Source of the DNA: Chloroflexota bacterium
GTDB lineage: Bacteria > Chloroflexota > UBA6077 > SHYK01
Length of the DNA: 64,000 nucleotides
Reading direction: 5' to 3'
NCBI GenBank assembly: GCA_009692845.1
Contig: SHYK01000003.1
Location: 191,956-255,955 of the forward strand
The notes under the pieces are model-generated. The model ran no database searches and was not told the origin of the DNA. It saw only the letters and a program-made list of their open reading frames with translations. This document shows, piece by piece, positions 54,299 through 63,018 of the stretch (positions are counted from its first letter, which is position 1; each line of letters starts with the position of its first letter). The translations under genes were made by a program, and so were the position numbers.

Positions 54299-54365
54299 CG
54301 GGAGGGCCTTGTGCCCCTCGCGCCGCGTGTTTTGCCCGCGATAAGGGGCGGGGGCAAGCCCCCCG
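54299..54365. repeat. GC-rich hairpin repeat, copy 3
   Basis: GGGAGGGCCTTGTGCCCCTC followed after 25 nt by GGGGCGGGGGCAAGCCCCC: the same two-module pattern as at 10568 and 20657. It lies between the hypothetical gene and the convergent cyclophilin gene. Confidence 0.65.
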
Positions 54366-54391
54366 CACTACTGGAGAGTGGCGATCTTGGG

Positions 54392-54991
54392 CTAGTGCTC
54401 GCTTATCCGGACCTTTTGGATCGCGACTTGCTGCTGAGGGACCGACATCTCCCCCGCCGTTGAGGCCCCGACTGGCAGGGCGGCAATCCTGTCGACGACG
54501 TCCATCCCCCCGGTGACCGTCCCGAAAATCGTATAGGTCTTGGGCAAGAAGACGGCTTCGCCCTGGACGATAAAAAACTGGCTGCCTGCGGTGTTGGGCT
54601 GACCGGCGTTGGCCATTGCCACAACGCCACGGTCGTAGTTCTTGGTCACTGGCTCGTCGACGATCTTGTAGCCTGGGCCTCCTAAGCCGGTACCACTCGG
54701 GTCCCCGCCCTGAATCATGAAGTCCTTGATCACCCGATGAAACGGGGTCGCGGTGTAAAAGTCCTCCCGGGCCAAAAACACAAAGTTATTCACGGTGTTT
54801 GGCGCTTGCTTGGGATCCAGCTCGATCTCGATCTGGCCCAGGGTGGTCTCCAGGGTGGCCCTGTAGAGTTTGTTGGTGTCGATTCGCATGAGCGGTGGTG
54901 ACGCCCACTGTTTCAGTGGAGCTGGAGCCTGGCAGGCAACCAGGGCAGCCGCAAGCAGGATCGCACCGATCGGCGAAATGAGCGTCTTCAG
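54392..54991 (-). CDS. Cyclophilin-type peptidyl-prolyl isomerase lipoprotein
   Basis: The cyclophilin core has 'TPFHRVIKDFMIQGGDP' (catalytic Arg), 'VVAMANAGQPNTAGSQFFI' and 'FGTVTGGMDVVDRIA'. The first ATG (54889) would give a cytoplasmic enzyme, but the frame stays open upstream and encodes a textbook lipoprotein signal: 'KTLISPIGAILLAAALVAC' with lipobox LVAC. The only start at the right place is CTG at 54991, directly after an in-frame stop and about 6 nt after GGAG. I therefore call a 199-aa membrane-anchored extracellular foldase with a CTG start. Confidence 0.85.
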   Translation of the reverse strand: MKTLISPIGAILLAAALVACQAPAPLKQWASPPLMRIDTNKLYRATLETTLGQIEIELDPKQAPNTVNNFVFLAREDFYTATPFHRVIKDFMIQGGDPSGTGLGGPGYKIVDEPVTKNYDRGVVAMANAGQPNTAGSQFFIVQGEAVFLPKTYTIFGTVTGGMDVVDRIAALPVGASTAGEMSVPQQQVAIQKVRISEH

Positions 54992-55110
54992 CTAGGGCTC
55001 CAGAAGAGGGAGTTCGGCCCTCAGTTTATACTAGCCGGAACTTGCTGGCTGGGGGTCCCCGAGTCGCCGAGCTGGTTCGACAAGGCGAGCGAAGAACAGA
55101 GTCCTAAGCA

Positions 55111-56526
55111 GTGAAGACGAATTCAAGACGCCCCCATTCCTCTGCGCCGATGCTCGTGGGCATACTCGCGGCCCTGCTTGCACTGACAACCGGGTGCACT
55201 TCAGTGGGCGGCGCGCCGGACTTTGGCGTCGGCGGGTCCAGTGGCTCGGGTGGCTCCGGGTTGCCGAGCCGCCCGAGGGCCGCTCCCCAGTCCGGTGGGG
55301 ACCTGCTGGCGTCGGCTGATCTCCACACCCTGTACCAGGCGCTGATAGATAGCTACGTGGACCCGGTCGATCCGGGCTTGCTCATCAATGGGGCGGTCCG
55401 GGGGACACATCAGGCGTCTGTGCAGGCGGGATTGCTGCCCATGGAAAGCGGGATCTTCGATACCGCGACCCTCCGACTTTCCTCCGACGCGGATGGGGCT
55501 TGGAATCAGTGGTCTCAGATCTACAACACGTTCCTTCGGAAGCTGTTGAATCGAATTGACGTGCGGGGAATCGGCCAGGGAGCCGCCAAGGGAATGTTGG
55601 ATGCCCTGCACGACCCGAATACGACCTTCATGACCCGTGGAGATCTGCAGGCTCTCCAAATCTCTGACTATGTTGGGGTTGGAGTGGTGCTGGCTCCGAC
55701 TGGAGCAAGAGGATCGCCGGTGGTTCGGGAAGTGACCCCCGGTAGTCCCGCTGACTCCTCCGGCTTGGGCGTGGGCGACCTGATACTAGCGGTGGGGGGG
55801 AAAACCACGGATTCGCTGACGCTTTCTGAAACGGTCGACGCGATCCGAGGCACCGCGGGAACCGAGGTCGCGCTGACGATCCGCTCGCCTAGGTCAGTGG
55901 CTCGCGAGGTTAGCGTGCGGAGGGGAGTCGTCCGATCTGCCTCGGTGAACACCGATCTGCGGAGCGGAGTTGGGTACGTTCGGGTGCGGGCTTTGCAAGA
56001 GGGAACATCGGCGGCGGTGCGAACCGCGCTGGTCCAGGCCCCGAGCGGGACCCGCGGCTGGGTGCTTGACCTCCGGGGCAACGACAAGGGGAGCCTGCAG
56101 GAAGCAGTGAATGTGGCGTCGCTGTTCGTCGGCGACGGAGTAGTCGCTTTCCAGGAGGATCGAACCAATCGACGCGCGGCGATCCGAGGCGCAGGCCGCC
56201 CGCTGAACGGTCTGGCCCCAACGGTGGTCCTGGTCGATGAGGGGACCGGCGGGGCGGCCGAAGTATTGACCGCCGCGCTGCGGGATAACGGCGTGGCCAC
56301 CGTGGTTGGGAGCCAGACTGCCGGTCGAGCGGCTCGGACGATGCAGGTGCCGCTGTCGGATGGCTCGGTGGCCCAGATCACCTCCCAGCGGCTGGTGAGT
56401 CCGTCCGGGCAGCCCTTGAACCGCATTGGACTCAAGCCCGAGGATCTCATCATTGCTACCGCTGACGATTGGATCAGCGGTCACGATGTGCAGCTCGATC
56501 GGGCCCTGGCGAAGGTCGGCGCCTAG
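55111..56526 (+). CDS. S41/CTP-family lipoprotein without catalytic residues
   Basis: A lipoprotein signal (lipobox 'LTTGC', Cys at about residue 29) and a Gly/Ser-rich linker precede a PDZ domain ('VVREVTPGSPADSSGLGVGD', near residues 200-230) and a tail-specific-protease core. At the catalytic position 'GSASASE' of the family this protein has 'GTGGAAE', and the lysine of the 'TFGKG' box is Arg ('TAGRAA'). Both members of the Ser/Lys dyad are therefore absent. It is likely a binding or scaffold protein rather than a protease. Confidence 0.85.
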   Translation: MKTNSRRPHSSAPMLVGILAALLALTTGCTSVGGAPDFGVGGSSGSGGSGLPSRPRAAPQSGGDLLASADLHTLYQALIDSYVDPVDPGLLINGAVRGTHQASVQAGLLPMESGIFDTATLRLSSDADGAWNQWSQIYNTFLRKLLNRIDVRGIGQGAAKGMLDALHDPNTTFMTRGDLQALQISDYVGVGVVLAPTGARGSPVVREVTPGSPADSSGLGVGDLILAVGGKTTDSLTLSETVDAIRGTAGTEVALTIRSPRSVAREVSVRRGVVRSASVNTDLRSGVGYVRVRALQEGTSAAVRTALVQAPSGTRGWVLDLRGNDKGSLQEAVNVASLFVGDGVVAFQEDRTNRRAAIRGAGRPLNGLAPTVVLVDEGTGGAAEVLTAALRDNGVATVVGSQTAGRAARTMQVPLSDGSVAQITSQRLVSPSGQPLNRIGLKPEDLIIATADDWISGHDVQLDRALAKVGA

Positions 56527-56544
56527 CCAGGCGACGCCCCCCCA

Positions 56545-56567
56545 CCCTCCCCCGTAAGTGGGGAGGG
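56545..56567. terminator. GC hairpin between convergent genes
   Basis: CCCTCCCC (56545-56552) and GGGGAGGG (56560-56567) pair around a 7-nt loop between the S41 and speB stops. No U-run follows, so its role as a terminator is tentative. Confidence 0.4.
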
Positions 56568-56570
56568 AGC

Positions 56571-57419
56571 TTAGCCGAAGAGCAGAATGATCTCTCTGAT
56601 GAGCTTGGCGGCGGCGACCGAGGTGATGTCGTTCACGTCGGCCTCGGGGAGCACCTCCATCACGTCTGCCGCGACCATCTGGAGCCGGCTAAGGCCATGA
56701 AGTGCCCCCAGCAGCTCGGTGAAAGAAGAGCCGCCCGGTTCGGGACAGCCGGTTCCGGGCGCACAAGCCGGGTCCAGAACATCGACGTCAATCGTGAGAT
56801 AAATAGGATGGCTTTCCAGTTCTCCAAGGATCGAGGCCGGTAGCTCCAAGGCGGAGCCCGACCAGCGACACTGCCTGGCCATCTGGAACTCTTCCCTGGT
56901 TCCCGACCGAATTCCACACTGGGTAATCCGGTCGAAACCGATTTCGTCGGCTACCCGCTTCATGACGGTGGCGTGAGACCACATCAGACCGTCGTAGGTG
57001 TCTCGGAGATCAAGGTGGGCGTCCATCTGGATGACCATCAGATCGGGATGGAGCCGATACGCCGCCCGGATGGCTCCCACCGAGGCGGTGTGCTCGCCTC
57101 CGATGCCCACCGTGAGGCCGTGCGGCATCGCTCGCTCGAAGGCTCCTGCCACGGCGTTTATGGCTCCCTCGACGTTGCTCCCAAAGACCTGTAAGTCAAG
57201 GTCCCCCCAATCCGCCACGGGCAAATCGAGGAGGTCCCGTCCTGTTCTGGGACTAAACGTCTCGAGAACGTCGGAGACTTTGCGCACGCGAGAAGGTCCT
57301 TGCCGAGTTCCCGTTCTAAAACTCTCGGTAATGTCCAGGGGAAGGCCAAGGATGATTGCTCGGGGCGACGCGGTTTCGACTGTGCCCAGGAAGCGAGGAT
57401 CGGCCCCCGCTTGGCCCAT
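56571..57419 (-). CDS. speB: Agmatinase (ureohydrolase family)
   Basis: Converts agmatine to putrescine and urea. Manganese ligands are visible in 'GGEHTAS', 'MDAHLDLRDTYDG' and 'TIDVDVLDPACAPGTG', with 'SHATVM' between. Last of four minus-strand polyamine genes; its ATG overlaps the speE stop (TGATG). Because arginine decarboxylase heads the operon, agmatinase is more likely than arginase. Confidence 0.92.
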   Translation of the reverse strand: MGQAGADPRFLGTVETASPRAIILGLPLDITESFRTGTRQGPSRVRKVSDVLETFSPRTGRDLLDLPVADWGDLDLQVFGSNVEGAINAVAGAFERAMPHGLTVGIGGEHTASVGAIRAAYRLHPDLMVIQMDAHLDLRDTYDGLMWSHATVMKRVADEIGFDRITQCGIRSGTREEFQMARQCRWSGSALELPASILGELESHPIYLTIDVDVLDPACAPGTGCPEPGGSSFTELLGALHGLSRLQMVAADVMEVLPEADVNDITSVAAAKLIREIILLFG

Positions 57420-58286
57420 CAGTCCGATCCGACCAGCTCGGCGATGAATGGCGGGAGCACGAATGCCGCCTGATGGATCTGGGGCGTGTAATAGCGGGTG
57501 GTCAGACCGGCGCTCGCGACGCGAGCGCTAAGGTCGTCCAAAGATAGACGGGTGGGGTCGTGCCGTTTGGACGCAATGGTAAAGCTCCAGACACCGCCGG
57601 GGTAGGTCGGGACCAGCCCGATGTACGTTCGGACGATAGGAAAGACCGCTCGCAAATTGCTGAGCTGGGCCTTCAATTGGCTGGCCATGTAAATAGGCGA
57701 ATTGCTCTGCGCGGCTAGAAGCCCATCGTCCGTCAGCGCTTGGCTCACGTCTCGATAAAAGGGCTCCTCGAAGAGGGGGACCGCGGGGCCGACTGGGTCG
57801 GTCGAGTCCACCAGGATGACGTCGAAGGCGGCCGGCCGGTTACGGATGAATTCAAAGCCGTCCCCGATGACGACTTTCGCTCGCGGGTCGGAGAACGCGC
57901 CATTCGATATTGCCGGGATGTACTTCCTGCACTGGTCGATGACCGCCGGATCGATCTCGACCTGCACTGGCTGGGTGGCGGGGTGCTCGAGCACTCTTCG
58001 GAGGGTTCCGCCATCCCCGCCCCCGATGATGAGGATATTTCGGGGGTTGGGATGAGTGAAGAGCGGCACGTGTACGAGCATCTCGTGGTACATGAATTCA
58101 TCCCACTCGGTGGTCTGCAGCGCTCCGTCGAGAATCAAGCACCGCCCGAAGAGATCGGTGTCGATCAGCTCGATTGCCTGAAACGACGTCTGGGCCCGCG
58201 CCAATCGTTGGCGCACGTGAGCGCCCTGCACGTAGCCAAAAGTCTCTTGCTCGAGATACCAATCTCCGCTGAGCGGGTTTGCCGCC

Positions 58287-58297
<11 letters not shown>
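57419..58297 (-). CDS. speE: Spermidine synthase
   Basis: Aminopropyltransferase of 292 aa with 'FGRCLILDGALQTTEWDEF', the decarboxylated-SAM site 'ILIIGGGDGGTLRRVLEH', 'VEIDPAVIDQCRKYIP' and the catalytic Asp in 'VDSTDPVGPA'. It overlaps speD by 11 nt upstream and speB by 1 nt downstream. Confidence 0.95.
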
Positions 58298-58634
<337 letters not shown>

Positions 58635-58637
58635 TCG

Positions 58638-59114
58638 TCACCTCCACCACAAGACGACGGCGGCGACGCAGGAGCCAACTCGTTGGACCGTGTGGGTTAC
58701 CGACCGCACCGCGAGTCGATCAGTCCTCAGCCCGCGATGGTCCATGGCCTCGCCCACCATACGTTGAACGATTTCTTCCATTTCCTGGGTGGTGCCCGGT
58801 CCGGAGTGTTCCATGATCATTCCGTGGCCTTCGGCGCTGAACCCAATGCCGATGCACGAAGAGATGGTTTGACCCGGGCTATCGCTGGTAACTGAAGCCA
58901 GGACAGCGGGCACTAGGGTGCCTGGTTCGATGGAGAGCGGTCCATCGGTCAGCTCCGCACCCGGGGGCGCCACGCTCGTAACCTTGACCAGATTCCAGTG
59001 CCCGATCCCCGCTGCCACCAGCGCGTTGTCGAAAGCGTTGAGTCCAGTATCGCCCTCTGAATGCCCTACGGTGGCCCAAAGGACCTCCGGAGCGGACCAC
59101 CTGGTTGTGCGCGT
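58638..59114 (-). CDS. pdaD: Pyruvoyl-dependent arginine decarboxylase
   Basis: Arginine to agmatine. The family blocks are 'GHSEGDTGLNAFDNALVAAG', 'LVKVTSVAPPG' (self-cleavage before the Ser, here Thr-Ser), 'EPGTLVPAVLASV', 'GFSAEGHGMIMEHSG' and the end 'VGSCVAAVVLW'. No ATG, GTG or TTG lies in frame near the expected N-terminus. An ACG at 59114 is 6 nt downstream of GGAAGGAG and gives a normal N-terminal length. I use it as the start; an indel near CTTTGGG (about 59088) is the alternative. Confidence 0.85.
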   Translation of the reverse strand, partial: TRTTRWSAPEVLWATVGHSEGDTGLNAFDNALVAAGIGHWNLVKVTSVAPPGAELTDGPLSIEPGTLVPAVLASVTSDSPGQTISSCIGIGFSAEGHGMIMEHSGPGTTQEMEEIVQRMVGEAMDHRGLRTDRLAVRSVTHTVQRVGSCVAAVVLWWR

Positions 59115-59253
59115 AGTCGTCTCCTTCCGAGCAGGCCAGATTAATGACCATGCAAAAGCACCACCCCAAGGTGGCCCCCCCTTAACGGGGAACTGGGCTA
59201 CGAGCCAACCCCAGAAAATGGTGCTGAGGCGCCGATGATAGCACAGAGACCGG

Positions 59254-60042
59254 CTAGTCTCGCATGGAAGCGGGGCCTTTGCGAGCGAAAGTGAGGAAGC
59301 CGGTATGACCGACGGCGGGTCCCGGGCGGGCGCTGGGTCCCCGTACGATCCAGGGGCGAAGAATGGTCTCATAGGTTTCAATTTGGACAAAGCATCTCGT
59401 CTCCCGATAGGCCTCAACGGAGGCTTGAACCTGGGGGACGTTGGGTACGAAGGAGCAGATGATGCCGCCCGGAACCAACGCGTCCACGGCGTGGCGGGCG
59501 ACGAGACCTGGCTCGGGGACATCGAGCACGATGCGGTCGAAGGGTCCATCGACGATGGCCTGATAGATATCCTGAAGCTGGAGTGTCCAGTTGGCGGTTG
59601 GGCCAAGCAGGTTATCGACGTTCCTTTGGGCCTGCTCCATCATGTCCGTGCGGATGTCGTAGGTCGTGAGATGCCCCTCGGGGCCGATCGCCCGCAGTAG
59701 CGCCAGAGCGAGCGCTCCGGAGCCGGCGCCCGCCTCGAGGACCTGGGCGCCCGGGAAAATATCAGCCCACATCAGCAGGGTGCCGATGTCCTTCGGATAA
59801 AGGATCGTGCTGCTCCTCGGCATCTGCATGAGGTAATCCTGCAGGCGGGGTCGGAAGATCCACACTGGCTGGCCGAGACTGGTTGAAAGACGGGAGCCAT
59901 CCTCCTGGCCCAGAATATCCTCGTGGCGAACGATCCCGTGATGCGAGTGGAATTCACCCTGAGCGCGCAGTCGAGTCAAGAAGTGCCGACCTACGCGGTC
60001 GGTGAGGAGTACAAAATCACCCGGGCTGAACAATTGGTTCAT
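59254..60042 (-). CDS. trmI: tRNA (adenine-58-N1)-methyltransferase
   Basis: SAM-dependent methylation of A58 in the T-loop. N-terminal beta domain, then 'ILYPKDIGTLLMWADIFPG', SAM motif 'VLEAGAGSGALALALLRA', 'YDIRTDMMEQAQRNV' and 'FDRIVLDVPEPG'. Length 262 aa fits the bacterial homotetramer-type enzyme. Confidence 0.94.
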   Translation of the reverse strand: MNQLFSPGDFVLLTDRVGRHFLTRLRAQGEFHSHHGIVRHEDILGQEDGSRLSTSLGQPVWIFRPRLQDYLMQMPRSSTILYPKDIGTLLMWADIFPGAQVLEAGAGSGALALALLRAIGPEGHLTTYDIRTDMMEQAQRNVDNLLGPTANWTLQLQDIYQAIVDGPFDRIVLDVPEPGLVARHAVDALVPGGIICSFVPNVPQVQASVEAYRETRCFVQIETYETILRPWIVRGPSARPGPAVGHTGFLTFARKGPASMRD

Positions 60043-60147
60043 CGCCTTCGCGCAGCCGGTTGTGGAATGGGGATCAAGTAGTTATTCTGGTCCCGCTGCA
60101 CCCGATTTGTGCAGGGTCGAGGGATGAGCTCGCGAGAGGGGTTTCTA

Positions 60148-60618
60148 GTGTACAAGCGAATCCTGGTCCCGCAAGATGGTTCGGCTTTCGCAGAGCGAGT
60201 GTTGCCGCACGCGATCGAGTTGGCACGGAGATTCGACGCCGAAATCCACCTCCTGGAGGTGATCCCGACCCAAACCCCGGGCCTGCTCGCTCCTGAGCTG
60301 GCCGTAGAGACGGAACCGGTCCTGGCTCTTGAAGTCCTGGAGCAGGTCCAGGAGGCGCTGCGGGCGGCGGGCCGCGAGCGTTTGGAAGGGTTGGTCAGCC
60401 AATTGGAACGGGATGGGGTACACGCAACCTGGCGTGTGGTGGACGGCGACCCGGTCCCAGAAATCATCTCTTATATAGAAAAGAACGAGATCGATCTTAT
60501 CGCGATGGCCAGCCACGGAAGGAGCGGGCTGGCACGGGCGATTCTGGGCAGCGTTACCGACGCAGTTCTTCGGCGAGGAAACCGGCCGATGTTGGTGATT
60601 CCTGTCCGGGGGGACTAG
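60148..60618 (+). CDS. Universal stress protein, ATP-binding type
   Basis: Single USP domain starting 'YKRILVPQDGSAFAERVL' and ending with the ATP-binding Gly pattern 'ASHGRSGLARAILGSVTDAV'. The GTG at 60148 gives the usual N-terminus with GAGAGGGG about 8 nt upstream; an ATG at 60124 in frame is the alternative. Confidence 0.88.
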   Translation: MYKRILVPQDGSAFAERVLPHAIELARRFDAEIHLLEVIPTQTPGLLAPELAVETEPVLALEVLEQVQEALRAAGRERLEGLVSQLERDGVHATWRVVDGDPVPEIISYIEKNEIDLIAMASHGRSGLARAILGSVTDAVLRRGNRPMLVIPVRGD

Positions 60619-60623
60619 TGAGG

Positions 60624-60935
60624 CTACGGCCCCTCTTCCCAGTCCTCGCCGTCTTCATCTTCCGCGCCGACCGGGGATACGCTCAAGGCCGCGACTTCCC
60701 GAAGCCGGACGGCGTCGAAGTAGAAGTCACCCGCCCACCAGTATGAGAAGGTGCGGACCGCCTCGGCCTGCATATCCTGCACGAGCGCTTCTGCGTACTG
60801 GCGAATGACGTTTTCGGTGAGCGGTTCGGCCACGTTGTCTCGCACGGATATCGTCTCGCCGGACAGCAGAGTGAATTCAACAGAGATGTTCGAGGCGACC
60901 TCGGATCCGTTCAGGGCTTCGTCATCGATCGCCAT
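60624..60935 (-). CDS. Hypothetical acidic protein
   Basis: 103 residues; 'VEFTLLSGETISVRDNVAEP' then helix, ending in a strongly acidic tail ('GAEDEDGEDWEEGP'). No family recognised. It lies 17 nt downstream of guaB on the same strand and is probably co-transcribed. Confidence 0.6.
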   Translation of the reverse strand: MAIDDEALNGSEVASNISVEFTLLSGETISVRDNVAEPLTENVIRQYAEALVQDMQAEAVRTFSYWWAGDFYFDAVRLREVAALSVSPVGAEDEDGEDWEEGP

Positions 60936-60952
60936 GGGTATTGCTCCGGGGG

Positions 60953-62437
60953 TTAAAGATCGCCGCCTCGACCCCAGTAGTTTGGCGGCTGCTTGGTGAC
61001 GACTACATCGTGCGGGTGGCTCTCTTCGAGGCTCGCCGGAGTTACTCGCATGAAGCGGGCTTTAAGTTGCAATTCTTCGATGGTCTCCACACCCAGGTAG
61101 CCCATCGCCGCCCGAAGGCCGCCAACCAATTGATAAACGAGATTAGAAAGTGCACCTTTGTAAGGAACCCGTCCTTCGACACCTTCGGCGATCAGCTTGG
61201 TGGCGGAGACTCCCTCCTGGAAGTAGCGGTCGCGGCTAAAGCCTCGATCGACCATGGCCCCCATGGACCCCATTCCGCGGTATTCCTTGAAAGGCTCTCC
61301 CTGGTAAAGCGCGATCTCACCGGGACTCTCATCAACCCCCGCCAGGAGGCTGCCCAGCATGACCGTGTCGGCACCGGCGGCGACGGCCTTGGCAATATCG
61401 CCCGAGTAACGGACGCCTCCATCCGCGATCACCGGGATTCGGCTTCGACTGGCCAGGCAGGCAACATCATAGATGGCCGTGAGTTGGGGCACGCCGACCC
61501 CGGCGACCGTTCGGGTGGTGCAGATAGAGCCGGGACCAACGCCAACTTTGACAGCGTCTGCGCCGGCTTCGATCAACTCATCCGCTGCCTCTGGCGTGAC
61601 AATATTGCCGGCAATCAGGGGGATAGAGGTGTGGCGCTTGAGTCGTCGCACCGTCTCAATCACATTGGTCGAATGGCCGTGGGCGGTGTCCACAATCAGA
61701 ACATCAACTCCTGAGCGGACCAGCTCCTGGGCCCGCTCTTCGGCGTCGTCTCCGACGCCCACCGCGGCACCGACCCGCAACCGCCCCTGAGAGTCGACCG
61801 TGGCGTCTGGATACTGGGTTTGCTTTTGGATGTCCTTGACCGTGATGAGACCTCGGAGTCGTCCGGACTCGTCGACGACCGGAAGCTTCTCGATACGGTG
61901 TTTGTGAAGGATCTCCTTAGCCTCTTCCAAGGTGGTTCCCATGGGGGCAGTTATGAGGCCCTCTCGGGTCATGAGCTCGCCGATGCGTTGATCGAGATCG
62001 CTGTGGAACCGGATATCACGATTGGTGAGAATCCCGACCAGACGGCCGTTCTCAGTGATCGGCACGCCGCTGATGTGGAAGCGCTCCATGATAGCTACGG
62101 CGTCGGCCAGCCGCTGATGGGGTGCGAGTGTGATGGGATCTACGATCATTCCTGATTGGCTGCGCTTCACCGTGTCGACCTCACGAGCCTGCGCCTCGAT
62201 AGAGAGGTTGCGATGAACGATTCCGATGCCCCCCTCGCGGGCCAGCGCGATCGCGAGACGTGCTTCAGTGACCGTGTCCATCGCTGCAGATGCGATAGGG
62301 ATCTGGAGGGCAATTTCCCGGGTTAGATGGGTCTTAGTCGCTACTTCGGTGGGTAGCACGCTGGACCGAGCGGGAATCAGCACTACGTCATCGAAGGTGA
62401 GCCCCTCTGCGCCGAATTTCTGTTCGTAGCTCAACAT
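60953..62437 (-). CDS. guaB: IMP dehydrogenase
   Basis: Rate-setting step to guanine nucleotides. N-terminal barrel ('[17 protein letters not shown]'), two CBS domains (about residues 95-205; '[20 protein letters not shown]', '[20 protein letters not shown]'), the catalytic Cys loop '[14 protein letters not shown]' and the flap '[10 protein letters not shown]'. Start at ATG 62437 with GAGGAGGTGAGCC upstream. The leader contains a terminator-like hairpin. Confidence 0.96.
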   Translation of the reverse strand: MLSYEQKFGAEGLTFDDVVLIPARSSVLPTEVATKTHLTREIALQIPIASAAMDTVTEARLAIALAREGGIGIVHRNLSIEAQAREVDTVKRSQSGMIVDPITLAPHQRLADAVAIMERFHISGVPITENGRLVGILTNRDIRFHSDLDQRIGELMTREGLITAPMGTTLEEAKEILHKHRIEKLPVVDESGRLRGLITVKDIQKQTQYPDATVDSQGRLRVGAAVGVGDDAEERAQELVRSGVDVLIVDTAHGHSTNVIETVRRLKRHTSIPLIAGNIVTPEAADELIEAGADAVKVGVGPGSICTTRTVAGVGVPQLTAIYDVACLASRSRIPVIADGGVRYSGDIAKAVAAGADTVMLGSLLAGVDESPGEIALYQGEPFKEYRGMGSMGAMVDRGFSRDRYFQEGVSATKLIAEGVEGRVPYKGALSNLVYQLVGGLRAAMGYLGVETIEELQLKARFMRVTPASLEESHPHDVVVTKQPPNYWGRGGDL

Positions 62438-62460
62438 GGCTCACCTCCTCGGCGGGGGGA

Positions 62461-62496
62461 AATTAAAAACGCACCCCGATTGGTCAGGGTGCGTTT
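62461..62496 (-). terminator. Rho-independent terminator/attenuator in the guaB leader
   Basis: On the minus strand, a 10-bp stem AAACGCACCC/GGGTGCGTTT (62487-62496 with 62467-62476) is followed directly by TTTTTAATTT. It lies 24 nt before the guaB start and downstream of its likely promoter, so it should act as an attenuator. Confidence 0.75.
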
Positions 62497-62528
62497 CAAT
62501 CCCAGGGCAAAGCATACTTGCATATCGG

Positions 62529-62557
62529 TATATACCACGTGGGCTCTGCGCGGGCAA
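62529..62557 (-). promoter_or_regulatory. Putative guaB promoter
   Basis: The minus strand reads TTGCCC (62557-62552), a 17-nt spacer and TATATA (62534-62529). This spacing is ideal for a housekeeping sigma factor and gives a leader of about 80 nt containing the terminator. Confidence 0.5.
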
Positions 62558-62643
62558 AGCGTCGCCAAAGGCCTACGGGACCGACAGCGCGTTAGCCGGG
62601 CCCCCGCCACGAGCGGAGCGACGGACGGCCGCTAGAGCGATGA

Positions 62644-62649
62644 TATAAT
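62644..62649 (+). promoter_or_regulatory. Putative -10 element of rnpB
   Basis: TATAAT, with initiation expected near 62656, shortly before the P1 helix of the RNase P RNA. The -35 region is GC-rich and not recognisable. Confidence 0.5.
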
Positions 62650-62669
62650 GTTGCGCACTTCTCAGGTAT

Positions 62670-62985
62670 CCTGGGGGTGTGCGGGAGGAAGGGCGGCCGC
62701 TCCGACCGCAAGGACGGAGAGGAAAGTCCAGACAGCAGAGAGCAGGGTGCCCGGCGCAAGCCGGGGCCGGGTAACCGGTGGCAGAGCCACAGAGACCAAT
62801 GCCCTGCGCAATCAGGGAGTGAAAAGGGTAATCCCCCCCCGCTGCAACCCGAAGCATGGCTGTTGACGCTGCTCGCCGAGGCCAGGGTACGGGGCACCCC
62901 GATTCGTCGGGGCGGTTCGCTCTTACGAACCGAGACAGATGGTCGCCATCAACAGAATCTGGCTTACTCTCCTCCCGCGCTCACT
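62670..62985 (+). ncRNA. rnpB: RNase P RNA, type A-like
   Basis: The conserved 5' core GAGGAAAGTCC (62729 region), AGCCACAGAGACCA, GTGAAAAGGGTAA and the 3' core ACAGAATCTGGCTTA are all present in order. P1 is an 11-bp helix, GTGCGGGAGGA (62679-62689) with TCCTCCCGCGC (62970-62980), which sets the ends. No tRNA-like or coding interpretation of this stretch is needed; the open frame running through it is spurious. Confidence 0.93.
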
Positions 62986-63018
62986 AACCCTTCGCAGCTA
63001 ACTAGGGAGACGTATCGC

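Noticed and set aside
54280-54300. tRNA-like T-arm sequence (ATTCGAATCC)
   Set aside because: No flanking acceptor or anticodon stem; it is a chance match next to a hairpin repeat.
62677-63018. N-terminal extension of the aldolase-like protein
   Set aside because: This stretch is the RNase P RNA gene with conserved core sequences and a perfect P1 helix.
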